This document shows, one piece after another, positions 49,780-62,198 of a stretch of 64,000 nucleotides of DNA. The DNA comes from Cunninghamella blakesleeana (lineage: Eukaryota; Mucoromycota; Mucoromycetes; Mucorales; Cunninghamellaceae): positions 3,403,501 to 3,467,500 of the forward strand of contig JAFCIZ010000005.1 of the NCBI GenBank assembly GCA_017871115.1, in the 5' to 3' direction. The translations under genes and the position numbers were made by a program. The stretch's first letter is position 1. The number at the start of each line of letters is the position of its first letter. The notes beneath the pieces were generated by a model that searched no databases, was not told where the DNA came from, and saw nothing but the letters and a program-made list of their open reading frames with translations.

Positions 49780-50422
49780 TAGTAATTATAATCATAAGGA
49801 TATTGTAAATAAAGCTGATTAGAGTGTTGCCATATTCTTTTTAATAGATTCGTTTATGGCCAGTTACTTTTTTGAAATCGATCATCGTTTTAATTCACAA
49901 TTGATATTATTATTATTACTATTATTCAAAAAGAACATAATCCGTAATCATATTATGAATTTCAACCAGAAATATAACACCAACCCTTCAATAGCCACTA
50001 TTAATTTATTTTAAAAGTAGTTCCAAATAAGGATATTTAAAGGATAAATAATGATAAAATATTAGACCATATATTTTACAATTAATAACTAATAATTTAA
50101 AATTAAAATACAATTTATCCTAACATATGACGACAAAAATAACAAAAGTTATTTCGTATTATAAATTAAAAGTATTTTTATATGCAAATATCAAAAAGTA
50201 TACAAGTGTTGTCTATACATTTATTTATTTAGTAGAATTCAACCTTCGGGAACAACATTCGAAGATCTACTTTATGCATTATTATTGCATACTTTTAAAA
50301 CAAAACAAACTGCTCCTTAAAAAAATGGCTTTGATCGTAAATAAAAATATATATTTAAAAAAAATCATTTATATTTTTCTTTTTTCTTTTTAAAAAATAT
50401 ATAATAAAAATAATAACAATAA
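48767..50422. other. Gene-free region, 1.65 kb
   Basis: AT-rich, with T11A9 at 49228-49247, (AAT)n near 49633-49655 and a (TA)n run at 49729-49776. Open frames here are low-complexity and not supported. Confidence 0.5.
49729..49776. repeat. (TA)n microsatellite, about 24 copies
   Basis: An uninterrupted TA dinucleotide array, the longest such run in the window. Confidence 0.95.
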
Positions 50423-50782
50423 ATGCTTACTAAATTTTTCCTTACTTCATTCTTACTAGTTTTGTTTCACTTAAAATCAAGTTTAGCCGATATTAGTCAA
50501 TGTGGGGAAGGATATTTATGTATTTGGACAGAAGAAAACTATGGTGGAGATTTTTATAAATTCGATGAAAATGAGACGTTTTGGGAGGATAATCTTGACG
50601 AAAATGATAGTTCATGGGCAAACCTTGCTGAAGATAGTCGTCCTGATAGCCATGTTTTGATATTTGATCAAGAAAGTTATCGAGGAAACGTAACGCTTTG
50701 TTTGAAACCTGGACAAAAAGTACTATCTAATAGTGGTGCAAATAAAAAAGGTGCATCACTTAGATGGGTACCAAAATGTTGA
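50423..50782 (+). CDS. Secreted protein of peptidase inhibitor I36 / crystallin-like fold, 119 aa
   Basis: Single exon. Residues 1-22 form a signal peptide (FFLTSFLLVLFHLKSSLA). The mature part starts with CGEGYLCIWTEENYGGDFYKF, a pattern typical of I36-family inhibitors and beta/gamma-crystallin-like domains (Cys-x5-Cys, aromatic, then NYGG). A second half-repeat follows (HVLIFDQESYRGNVTLCL), and it ends in a Cys. There are four cysteines, likely in two disulphides. Bacterial members inhibit metalloproteases. In this setting it may protect the fungus against proteases or act as a structural wall protein. The fold is well supported; inhibition is inference. Confidence 0.75.
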   Translation: MLTKFFLTSFLLVLFHLKSSLADISQCGEGYLCIWTEENYGGDFYKFDENETFWEDNLDENDSSWANLAEDSRPDSHVLIFDQESYRGNVTLCLKPGQKVLSNSGANKKGASLRWVPKC

Positions 50783-51262
50783 TACTCTTTTTGTTTTATA
50801 TATATATATATTATTTATGGTCACTTATATTTATTTGCCTTCCCTTATATATATACATACATTATATTTCATATTTTTATTTATATCAATCATAAATGCA
50901 ATTATAGTAAAAAAAAATACCGTTTATCTAAATTTTTATTGATAAATACATCTAGGACCTAGATTAAATTAATTTGGAGTTAATGATTTTATAATAAAAA
51001 AAAAAAAGTAATGAACTATTAATTTATTTATAAATATGTTTATTATATTTATTTTATTTTCTCTTTATTTTCTATTATATATGTTCGAAAAAGGAATAAA
51101 AGAAAAGGAGAGAAAGAATTTATCTTTTTGTTGTTGTATATTCTAGTGAGTATATCTTTGATATTGTCGCTGTTTTCTTAAAAAGTATAAAGACAATGCT
51201 AAATAAAGAATAGGTTTCTATTTTTTATTGATTTTATAATAAAAGAAGAGAATAAAGTAATG
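50783..51262. other. Intergenic region
   Basis: AT-rich 3' flank of the secreted-protein gene, facing the end of the F-box pseudogene. No feature seen. Confidence 0.45.
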
Positions 51263-52690
51263 TCAATTAAAAAAAGCAAGATGACCAGTGTATTTGCATT
51301 TGATATTTAAACTTGTAAATGGAGCTCGTGGAGAAATAGAAGGTTTGTATGTTGATTTAAAGTTATAAAGCCATACGTAATATTGTTTATCTAACGAAGT
51401 TTCATAAATCGATAATAGATGTAGCCGAAGAGGTGATGACAAAGTGTTATTGTTTGGGAAACAACTAAAGAGATTGATTTTAAGAAAATCCAAAGATAAA
51501 TGCGATAAATTGAAGAATGGTGTTGAATCATTATCGTATCCTCCTGTGCTATATAAACCGCAAACATAGGTTAACATAATTGTTTTTAATTCAGGACATT
51601 ATTTAAAAAAATCATTCCACCTATACTTTTTAAAATGGACTGTACTACTTTGAAAATCCATTTTTTTTATTCTATAAAATTGTTTGGTAGAATTGCTAGT
51701 TTTACTTTGCTGTTGTTGTTTTCTTTTATTCTTGAAATATTAATTTGCTTTACTAGATACAAAACTCTTCAGTTTATCGTCATCAGAAACATTGTACGAA
51801 GATTCAATGTTGTATGGTAATGATTCTAAACGGGGAAGCTTGAGTCATAAGTAATTATAAGATGTTGAATAGCAAAGATCTTCAATATTCAATTCTTTAA
51901 GGTGTTTATGAGGTTTTGTTAGACTACCATGTACCATTATATTAGTGATCTCACATAAGCGGATGTTAAAATGTCTTAGGGTGAGTGAATGTAGCTGGGG
52001 GCACGATTGAAAAGTGGATTTCATTGTACGTTCATCCACGTATATTTCCATGCCATAAACAGATAAAAGAGTTAATGAAGGGAATAGCGGTAATTTGATT
52101 ATATTAATTTTGATTGAAAATTTGCTATATTGAAGGATGAAAATTGAATAATAGATGGTACTGATGATGGTGTAAAAGAAGAAGGACTATTCGTTGCTGA
52201 ATCATGGAATGCCCATCTTAAAAGCAATTCAAATCTTTTTATTTTATATTGATTATTATAAACGAATTTCATTCATTGTTCGTCATATTCGTCGTGCTAG
52301 TAAGGAAAATATTCAAGCTGGTTCAGAGAAAGAATCTGTTTATGCTTTATTCCATAATATGCTTGTCCTGTTGAAAACCCATTTATTGAATGAATATTAG
52401 GAAAAGTTTTTATCATGTTTATAAATATCATTTCTTCCACTTGTGCTCCCAATATAAAAATAAAAGCGTTCTACATAATAACTGATAAGTTTGTTTTTTA
52501 TTGTTTTTTTATTTGCCATTTCAATACACTTTTTCAGTTGTTGTATAGAGTAGATATTGATCATATTGAAAAATAAAGGTTGACATAAGTCACCCTGCCA
52601 TTGTTTACATATAATTGATAAAACAGCAATATATTTTTGTGGTAAAAATTGGGATACAAATGTGAGCACTTCAGTAGGTAGTTTGTCCAT
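51263..52690 (-). pseudogene. Decayed F-box gene, second copy, shortened
   Basis: Reading on the minus strand, successive pieces match the intact gene at 39580-41682 in order. The F-box start MDKLPTEVLTFVSQFLPQ with CKQWQGDLCQPLFF is followed by ...SYYVERFYFY. Next comes PNIHSINGF and LNQLEYFPY with in-frame stops, then NNQYKIKRFELLL. CPQLHSLTLRHFNIRL and LKELNIEDL follow, then KKYRWNDFF, a stop and CPELKTIMLTY, and finally FFNLSHLSLDFLKI with the ending KYTGHLAFF. Several stops and frameshifts break it. About 250 residues of the middle, including the Gln-rich insert, are missing. It is inverted relative to the other two copies. Confidence 0.85.
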
Positions 52691-53826
52691 TTTTTATTTC
52701 CATGTTAAAAGAAAAAGAAAAAAAGGATTTCATAAAAAAGAGGTTAATACTTGTTTTTAATGCGCAGCTTATTTAAACACCGTAACTTTTTTTTTGGGAG
52801 AGATATTATCATACATGCTACTAATTATTGGTAAATATAAATAAAAGATATTCCTTTTCTAGTTTTGTTTATTTATTATTCTTATTTTTTATAATATAAA
52901 AGAATTTTTGTTCAATAACGTCTTACATAATTTTATGACACTTTTTTTTGAAGATAAATAAATATTTAGCTTGTAACTTATTCTCAAACCAAGTATTCAG
53001 TATTTGGGGTCATTTTATGAAACTCGGTATAGCTATAGGAGAAATTAGTTTTATTTAGCTGTTAACTAAGTCAATTGGAATACTAATTATGGAAATAAAT
53101 AAATATTTAACTTGGATCTTGTTTTTTAAATTAATCAGCATTTATGGAAATCATTCGATACCGAGTTTTTTTCTTCATTAATTAATAACTAGCATACTTC
53201 CGTATTTTATAATATGTCACATGTACAGTTGAATTAATTAGTTAGATTATTGAATTGAGATGTCTATTTTGGTCCTTATTGCGTACCCGTCTATTCAAGC
53301 TATTGATGACAATTTTACCTTTAAAAAATATTTTTGAAATTGAACATAAATATTATCATGGATTTTAATTCTATCATTTCATTCCGTTTTATACCTTTCT
53401 AATTCAAGAACATTTATTATTTTTATTCTTATAATGTAATGAAAAAACGATCAGTTTATTAATCGTTTATTATTAGGTATTGTTTGATCTTACAAAAAAA
53501 AAAAAACATCTATCGTTGGATTGAATGATAGAGTTATCATTTTTGTGGTAAAATATAAAACATAACATTTTTTTTTGAGAGAAAGGGAGAGAATAATTTT
53601 ATTTTTTTTTTTAAAAAAAAAGATATTTAATAAATTGATAATATAAAGGTATAATACAATAATAGTAAAATAGAATAGGAATAAAAAAAATCATTGAAAG
53701 AATTAAGCAAAAAAAAAAAAAAAAAAAAGAATATTATATTAATAAATAAATAAATTGAAAATATTTTTAAGTAATCATTTCTGATTTGGGCTGTAAAGAT
53801 AGAGAATTAGAAGAGGCGGAAGCATA
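52691..53826. other. Gene-free region with a degenerate duplication
   Basis: AT-rich, with T11A9 at 53602-53621 and a direct duplication at about 52960-53200. No gene seen. Confidence 0.45.
52960..53200. repeat. Degenerate direct duplication, about 120 bp per copy
   Basis: ATAAATAAATATTTAGCTTG (near 52963) and ATAAATAAATATTTAACTTG (near 53095) begin two blocks. In both, the string is followed after about 60-70 bases by a similar series, GGTCATTTTATGAAACTCGGTATAG versus GGAAATCATTCGATACCGAG. No coding frame is seen. Confidence 0.4.
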
Positions 53827-56800
53827 CTATTTTTTTTTAGTTGTTGCCGTAGAGGTTTTGTTTTTATTATTGCTTTTTTTATACGATTCGGTTACCCAAG
53901 GGTGCTGTAAAGCTTGATCAGGTGTAATACGAAGTTCTGGATCCCATCTTAAACATTGACGAATAAAATCTACAAATAAAGGATCAGGAGGCGATTTTAA
54001 ACTTTGTATTTCTAATGATCTGGAGTTGGGTCTACGTTTTCTTCCTTTAGAATTTGGTATAATACGTGGTTGTCCTTGGGAATCAAAAAATAATTTACGT
54101 CGACTGCTCTTTTCGATAAGGTAGGGTGGTGGAACATCTAAAACTTCCATCATACATGCTAATTGTTCTTGTTCATTTTCACCAGGAAATAATGGGTAGC
54201 CTGTATATAATTCTGCCATGATACATCCTACACTCCACATATCTATTGCCACGGTATAACTTAATCCTATAGGCATATAAAATAAGATATATATGTATAC
54301 ATATTATTATACAAGTGTGAAATTTTCTATTTGTTTTTCTTTTCTTTATTTTTTTTTTTTTTTTTTTGTTACCACATATAATTTCAGGAGCACGATAGAA
54401 TCGGCTTTGAATATAGGTATATACTATTCAAAATAATAATAGCAATATTAAAAATGGTTTATAGTGAATATGTATTTGATGAAAAAATAGTTTATTGTTA
54501 ATTATTTATTTTACCTTTTTCTGATTCCAAGCACGAGCTTCCAAAATCAATCACCTTAATTGCACTTCTATTTGGACTTTTTAACAAGATGTTCTATAAT
54601 ATATAATAATAATAATAATAATAATAGTAAATTAAATATATATTATTTAATACAAAGATATATTTATTATTATTTATTTTCTTACCTCTGGTTTTAAATC
54701 ACAATGGATTAATTTATGTTTATGGAGTAAAGATAAAGATTGTAAAATTTGAATTGTAAATCTAGCCAAAAACAATAAATAAAAAAAAATACGTACATAT
54801 ATGTTAAATATAGTTTTTTTTTTTTTTTTTTTTTTTTTTAGCTTGACTTCATTATAATTACTATCCTTACTACTATTATTTTTATTTTATTTCTCTTTTC
54901 CTTTTATCTTTTATTTTGTTTTACCTTCTGATTAAACCAATACTAAAACCTTGGAAATGATTACTTTTAATAAAATCATATAAATTAATACTAAGACATT
55001 CAAAAGAAATACATAAATGGTTTCGGAAAGAGAAATGATCAAAGATACGAACATTATGATATTGATCTTTTGGATCCCATTCCACCAGTTGATTCAAGAT
55101 ATTAATTTCCACCATGGCTTGAGTATGGAATCGTCTTTTATTACGAATTAATTTCACTGCCACTGTTTGTCCATTTTTATGATCAAAACATTTTAAGACT
55201 TGACCAAAACTACCCTTTCCCAAAATAGATAAGACTTCGTATCGATAGGCCAAATGATCTCTTAGGACAATTTGATAATCGCCCCTTTCATCATCATAAT
55301 GATTCTGTGGTTGTGGTTGTTTCTTTTGACATTGCGGTTGACCAATAAAATAAATCTTTTCATATTCTTGGATTTCTGTAATTTCATGTTCTGTTAATTG
55401 CTGCTTGTATTTCATGATTACTTCTGCTGGTGATCGGACACCTGTATATGCTTTTACTTTTTCTACTGGGAGTGGTGTTGGTAATTTGTTTTCTTTATCA
55501 TCCCCTTGGTTATCATCCGTATTATCATCATCGTCAATGTCACTTAATTCTAAATCTATAAAAGAGGAGTCATCTATGATGAACGAACTATTAGCTGATC
55601 CACCTCCACCTCCACGAATAACAATTTGATTTTTACTATTATTCATATTTGATGTGGTTGTTGTAGAAGATGTCTTTAATCGATGTTGAGTAGGGCTAGA
55701 TGAGTGTGTTGTAGTAGACAACTGTGAAGTAGGTTGATTTTTATTACTCTTATTATTTGCTGAATGCAGTTGATTCCATGAATTTCTTTCATCAACTAAA
55801 GCCTGTAGTCTTTCATGTAAAGTAGGCACTTTTTTTCTTCTTGGATCATTGACTTTATCAGAAGACGCCAAAGGTTTAAGAGGAGCAGAAACACCCATTC
55901 CTGACCTTGTAGATATAGTACTAATTTTCCTTGTCCGTATGCTATTACTATTACTGTTATTGTTGCTACTATTTTTTTTACTTCCATTGAGTGAATTATC
56001 CAAATTTTCATTATTATCGTGATTAGTAGATGATGATGAAAGTAATTGGTTTGGATTAGATAAATCTGTCTCTGATTTATGGCTTTGTTGATGATTAGAT
56101 ATCGTAACACTACTTGTACTTTTTCTCATGATCATACTTGATTGCTTTCTTAACCCATGATCTTTATACCTATTATTGCCTGAGTTGGATAAATTTGGTT
56201 GTTTAGAGGATGAAAGCATACCAGGGGGTGCTGTTGTAATATAACTCGATTGTGGTATATTTTGCTTTTTTGTTGCAGTAGAAGAAGAATAAACAGTGGT
56301 AGTGGATCCAATTTTTGGTATATGCGTAGGAGTAGATGAAGTAGAAGAGGATGTTGTAGATGTAGATAAGTTAATCTGTGTAGATGAAGGTGATAACCCT
56401 TCTTGTTGTTGTTTTGATTCTAATAACTTGGAAGAAGAGGATGTTGGGTTTGATTTCAATGTAGAAGGTAAAGGAATTCTTGTAGGAGTTTTACTTTGAT
56501 GCTGATGTTGTTGGAGTAGATCATTATCATCTCCTTCATGCGAGTAGTGTGAGGATGAATCTAATGGCTCCATTTTCATGGGTGGTAATATCATCGTTGA
56601 ATTGAGAGTGGAAGAAGATATTGATGGGGGTGTAGCCAAGCCTCCAGGTAATGTCTAAAAAAAATAGATGAAATAAAATTATAACAAAATAAAAATAATA
56701 TAATTAGAAAAAAGAATGAATATTTTTTCACTCACACGCTCTTCTTTTTCTTTTTATTTTAATATTCATATAAAATTCTATTTTCTTATTTCCCCCGTTT

Positions 56801-58790
56801 TCTCCTTTTTTTTTTTTTATTATTATTTTTTGGATTAAAAAAAAATTCATGCCGAAATTTTAAATTGCATCACCATCACTATTTTTTTTTCTTTTCATTT
56901 TTTATTATTATTAAATATATTTACCTTTCCTCTTTTTCTACCAGTACGTTTTGCTACAGTAACAGGATCTTTGGTTGAATCACCACGAAGTGTAGAAGGG
57001 CGAGTAGTTGTTGAAGATAATCTATTTCGAATCCTAACATTATTATTATTACTATTATTATTTAATATAGGTGATGAGGAGGATGTAGGATTTTTAGATG
57101 AAGTACTAGTAGGTGGCTGAAATCTTGGAAGCAATGTAGATGAAGTAGATTCATGAAGATTATTTAATGACTTCCTATTATTAGTAGATGATGACTGAGT
57201 GTTAGATAAAATACTTGTTTTTCTTGTTCTTTGTGTTGGAATAATTGTATTATTCTTCGTATTAGTGGTAGAAGTTGAAGAAGATGGAGAAGAAGAGGAA
57301 AGTGTTTGATCCATGATGAGAGATTTTGACCCTCTATTACTTTTTATCGATGTAATTGTTCCTCCATTGCTACTATTACTGTTATTATTATTATTGCTAC
57401 TCTTTAATTTTGCACTTTTTCTTTTTTCTAGTAACTCTTCTAACAAGTAAAATGCATTTGTATTGGATGAAGTAGCAGCTGTCATAGATTGTGTTCTCTG
57501 TCTTTGATATAAATGAGGAGTAGATTCAGAGTTAATTACTTTTGTAGGTGTCATATTATTTGAAGAACGTTTATAAGCAATAGCAGAAGAAGAAGTTGAA
57601 GAAGATAAATCCAATTTACTACTTAAAGTTGATAATGTACGTAAACGAATTCTTTGTTGGGTTGGTTTTGATGAAGAAGTTGTTGATGTTGGAGATTGGT
57701 TATTATTTAATTTTTTTAAAGAAGAAAGCGATGATGATGGTGGAGGAGGAGAAGTCAAAGACTCTGTTTTAATCACCACTTTTTTCATACTTGAAGATGA
57801 TTTTCTAGGATCAGATATTAATATGGAAGATGAAGTGGTTGTTGTAATAGTAGGACGATGGTGTCGTTGATAATTTGATGAAGATGAAGTTGTTGAAGTA
57901 GAAGAAGATGGAGAAATATTATGAGAAGAATTGGATTCTGATGATGATGGTAACACTTTATTGTTATTATATGATGAAGAAGGTGAAGAGGGTGGTAAGA
58001 TCATATTAGAACGATAATTATAAGATGGTGATAAAGGCGACGTAGGAGATACAATAGTGAATTTTTCTTTAGTAATGATACGTGGGGAATGTTGATGATG
58101 TTGATTTGTCGCTAATGAAGATAATGAAGTACGATATTTTGATGATGATGATGATACTGAATGATTATTATTATTATTATTATTATTATTATCTGTTGTA
58201 ATAGGTATAGAAGGTGTGGTAGTAGTATTTTCTTTTAAGGTATGATGATCATTTTGTTGTTGTAGTTGTGAGAATGTTTTTGGCGAAGTGGTTGATAAAA
58301 GCAATGAAGAAGGGTATGATTTTTCTTTATCATAAGGCTTTTTTTCTTCACCTTGTCTTCTTAATCGATAATTAGCTAATCGTTGAGCCGAGGCAGCGAT
58401 TAAACCTTCTAAATCTTCCAAACTTGCGTCACGCAAATCGATCATTTTTGTCCTTTTTTGTTTTTCTACTTGAGTTTCTTCTTCTTCTTCTTCTTCTTCT
58501 TCTTCCTTTTTAACATTATGTATAGTAGATGATGAAGGTGATGCTAATCCCGCAGCTCTTTTTTGTGTCCAATGTGTTGCTTCATCAATATGTTGGTCTA
58601 AATCTTGTAATTGCTTTTTTCTTTCATTTTGTGCTGTTCGATATAAGGTAGTGTCAATATGAGGAGGTATGGATGAAGTGGTAGATGATTGTGACATTGA
58701 ATCAAAAGTATGGTGATGATTTAAGTGGTGGTTTAAGCGGTGATGATCAATATAATTATTCTTTTTATTTTCGAGAATAGGTTGTGTCAT
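53827..58790 (-). CDS. DYRK-family dual-specificity kinase with very long N-terminus, 1413 aa
   Basis: Six exons: 58790-56925, 56654-54925, 54761-54686, 54593-54515, 54423-54373 and 54266-53827. The catalytic domain is at about 1093-1395. It has the glycine loop GKGSFGQV, VAVKLIRN, HCDLKPEN (D1220, formed across an exon join), VIDFGSSC (D1240) and the DYRK activation loop VYTYIQSRFYRAPE (Y1252, Y1254). The box before it (YKQQLTEHEITEIQEYEKIYFIG) is the DYRK homology region. This places it with the DYRK2/Pom1-like class. The first about 1000 residues are Ser/Asn/Thr-rich and disordered; joining exon 1 (622 residues) rests on a clean GTAAAT donor, TTTTAG acceptor and frame. An alternative is that exon 1 is a separate gene. 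Such kinases steer polarity and cell-cycle control. Confidence 0.88.
54814..54839. repeat. T26 homopolymer in DYRK intron
   Basis: On the minus strand this is A26 within the intron between exons 2 and 3. A run of A in that position is unlike a pyrimidine tract. Confidence 0.9.
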
Positions 58791-60675
58791 AATCTGTTGT
58801 TTAAAATAAAAATATAAAAAAAGATAATAACAATAATAATATATATTTGGGTTAATATCTTTATGAATATCATATGATATTATTGTTGTTGTTATCTTTT
58901 TTTTTTTCTTGCTTACACTTTAACATAGAAAATAACAAGTTATTCAAAAGGCCTTATAAATACTAACTTGGATACTTATAAATAACTTGAAAAAAAATTC
59001 ACTATTTGTTATTATAATAATAAAAAGAAAATAAATAATATATATTAGTTTTCATATAATAGAAGGAGATTATTTATAATGGGAGAGAAAGAAAACAATA
59101 TTCTTTGTTTCCTTTTTTTTATTATAGTCATATATTTATTATTACCAATTGTGAATGACATTCCCTTTCTTTACTGTATTTAATTAATAATAATAATATC
59201 AAATTAATCAATTAAAAAATTAATAAATATATAAAAGAAAAAAAGAAAAAAAAAAAATAAACAATTGTAGTAAAAAAAGGATTACTGTGAAAAATAAACA
59301 ATAAGTTGGTCTCCTTATTATTTTTTTATTTTTATTTCCCTTTTTAAAAATGTATAGAAAAAAATGAAAAGAGAGTTGAAAAAAAACCTCGCCGGGTAAA
59401 AAAATAAAGGTTAAAATTCAAAATTTATTTAAATTCAGATCAACTTAAAAATTAGTTAACCTTTCAAACCATATAAAAATATATTTCAACATTGATAAAA
59501 TAAAACAAATACATGGAGGTGATGGTTATTAAATGATGGATAAATAAAATAATATGGCATAATAAATAGTAACAGCAATAACAATATCAATATTAATGCT
59601 AATTGTAAGCTTTTTATTTATGCCCTGAAAAATGATTCAGTTATTTTATTTTATTTTCGACTGCCTCAAGTTAGAAATAAATATTCATTCCCGTATCATT
59701 TTTTTTAGATATAACCAGCTACTATTTTTGAAAATATAAATATATTTTCTGGCGATGTTTTAAATAAATAAACCTGTAATTAAAGTTAAACATAGACATA
59801 AAAAAAACTGGTTTACGTGTCTGAATTAAAAAAAACCATCACTTTATTTTATGAATAATTATTATCGAATAAGTCTAAAGTTATTAAAATTAACTTTGGA
59901 ATTTCTCTCACCTTCAATCAGCGATCATCTACAAATTATAATAATATATTCTAATGAGTGATTTACTCTTTCTTTACATACAAATCGAGTAAATAATGCT
60001 AAGGGGTAGATAAAAAAAGAGTTCTTTGAAAAGTCACTTTTATTTATCTGCCTCATTTTCTTTGTACATTACCAATCAAACCGTCATATACATATGGTTA
60101 TAGTCACTTTTTTTTTTTTGCTATTTTAGTAGTCATCATCATCTTCAACGTGTAAAGAAACGAAAAGTTTATTTTCGATAATTGAAACGTGAACTATATA
60201 GCACTCGTTGTTGGCTTAATGAATGGCCGCATTATTCTCAAGTATCCATTTGCATTTTTTGAGAAAGAGATAGTACGCAAAGTATTATTAGATTTTCCAA
60301 TTGTTGGTTTTTGTTTGTTGTTATTGGTCCTTCAAAATAGGATTATATTTATTAAATGGCTTTGTCGACAAAAAAAAAAAAAAAGAATTTGAAAATGGAA
60401 ATAAACATATAGAGTTTTATTAGAGTTTATAATAGTTTTTTTTATCAATAAATATTGAAAATAGTAATAACACTAATAATAATAAAATTCGAGGGAAATT
60501 CATGTATTTTTATTGTATTGGATTTATTCAATGTTTAAACATTATAGCTTTTTTTTTTTTTGTTTTTGTTTAAAAGCTTCTGTAAATTATTTGTCGATAC
60601 AATGTAGCCGAGAGAAGAGGACATACATTTATTGAAATTACAATAAAACAAAATTTTATTTTCCAAAATTGTTAC

Positions 60676-60704
60676 TTTTTTTTTTTTTTTAAAAAAAAAA
60701 AAAA
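60676..60704. repeat. T15A14 self-complementary tract
   Basis: Fifteen T followed directly by fourteen A; part of the recurrent T(n)A(n) set. Confidence 0.85.
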
Positions 60705-60719
60705 GACGTTTAGCTTATG

Positions 60720-61330
60720 ATTTTTAAATTAATCCATGAATACTCAAATTATATGAATATTTGCCAATATATATAGCATTGTGGTGATAGTGATTTAATA
60801 AAATACTTTTTCGGTCAGTTCATTATCCATAAACACTCAATATTACCTTATAAAAATTAACTTACTATAGAAAAAAGTCATGTAATTGTTATGTTAAAAT
60901 TTCAAGTAGATTATCTTGTTATTTTATGGAGAAATATAAATGAATAGAACGCTTTAAATAAATTAGCAACTATCTATGATATTCTTTACAAAAATTAAAC
61001 CCCAACTTGAATAAAAAAAGCACCCATTTTTGAAAGACCTTTTATATGAACCTTCTAGAAAAGGAATTATGAATAGAATAGTGGAGCATTTTTTAAAAAG
61101 AAAAGGTTCCTCAAGGTCAGGGTCATTCTTAAATATTTTAATTGTTTTTATTGGACGATCAATTAATTGATTTTTATTGGATGATTAAAAAAAAATATAA
61201 ACATTGGCTTGAAAAAAAAAAAGAAATAGATACTCATCTTAAAAAATGGTGAAAAAAAATATTTTTTTAATAATCAGGCAATAAATACTAAATATGACAA
61301 CACCATTATTAAAAATTGTTAAAACATTTT
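60720..61330 (+). pseudogene. Possible decayed gene of unknown family
   Basis: One plus-strand frame keeps protein-like stretches separated by single stops: KLIHEYSNYMNICQYI, DLIKYFFGQFIIHKHSIL, MLKFQVDYLVILWRNINE and NALNKLATIYDILYKN. Next, in a shifted frame, come KHPFLKDLLYEPSRKGIMN and DFYWMIKKKYKHWLEKKK. The spacing vaguely recalls a RhoGAP-like helix set, but that is weak. Such stretches are unexpected in DNA this AT-rich unless inherited from a gene. Confidence 0.3.
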
Positions 61331-62198
61331 ACAATGTATTCGATGGATTAAGGAAAAATTAAAAAAGGTAATTCCGTTTTTTTTTGGAATACCGCATCAT
61401 GTAAAATTTTTTTTTTCCCTTTCGTTTTTTTTTTATAAAAACTATGATCATAAAAACAATACGCAAAAAAAAAAAGTAATCTGCATAAATAAATCATCAT
61501 TTTTTGTTTATCTGGGAATTAAAAAAAAAAAAAAGAATGAACCTTGGGAAAAAAAAAAAAAAAAAAATAGTAGTAAATAACAATAAAAGAAACTATTCCT
61601 TTGGTTTAGTTTGGTTATGGTTTTAACAGAAAATGGTTTAAAACCCTGTTCAATACTATTATCTTATCAAAGAAAACCATTACGTACGCATTTTTTTTTT
61701 AAAAAAAAACTATCACTTTTTCATTTTTAATTAAAATTAAATAAATAATCTAAAAAAAAACGTTTTAATAAAAAGAGTTTTCTTTTTATAAAGAAAAGAA
61801 AGTTTGAAGCGTGGAAAAATGGATGGGACGTTTGAACTGCATATTTCCCATTTGTGGATAAAACTGATTTTATAAACCAATCATATTCAATGATCAAATC
61901 ATTATCATTCAAACCCAATGGCAAATTGTGAGAAAAAAAAAGTTTTTTTTTATTATTTCACATTAATTTAAAAGAGATAATTTTCTTTCAATTTCTTTTT
62001 TTTTCTTTCTTTTTCTCTCTTTTTCTTTTCATATATTATTAATAATATTAATATTATTTATTACTACTACCACCGATATTATTTTTATTTTTTCAAATTG
62101 TAAATCATATATACATCATTTACTTTTTTAAAGATTACTAAAAGGATCTATTTTGTTCTTATTATATATATATATAAATATACTTAAAACACTATTTT

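Larger units (their letters stand above)
58791..62198. other. 3.4-kb region without an intact gene
   Basis: AT-rich and homopolymer-rich; includes T15A14 at 60676-60704 and T10A9 at 61691-61709. Two stretches (60128-60330 and 60720-61330) read like decayed protein-coding DNA on the plus strand. The last 200 bases (61980-62032) are the pyrimidine tract of the next gene. A divergent promoter for the DYRK gene lies in the first part. Confidence 0.5.

Noticed and set aside
50127..50393. 88-codon plus-strand open frame before the I36 gene
   Set aside because: Lys/Ile/Leu/Tyr composition of AT-rich spacer DNA; ends in Phe/Lys runs.
56895..58790. Upstream 622-residue frame as a separate gene
   Set aside because: It ends in a consensus donor (GTAAAT) without its own convincing stop region, and the next frame lacks an ATG until far inside; the spliced DYRK model is more economical.
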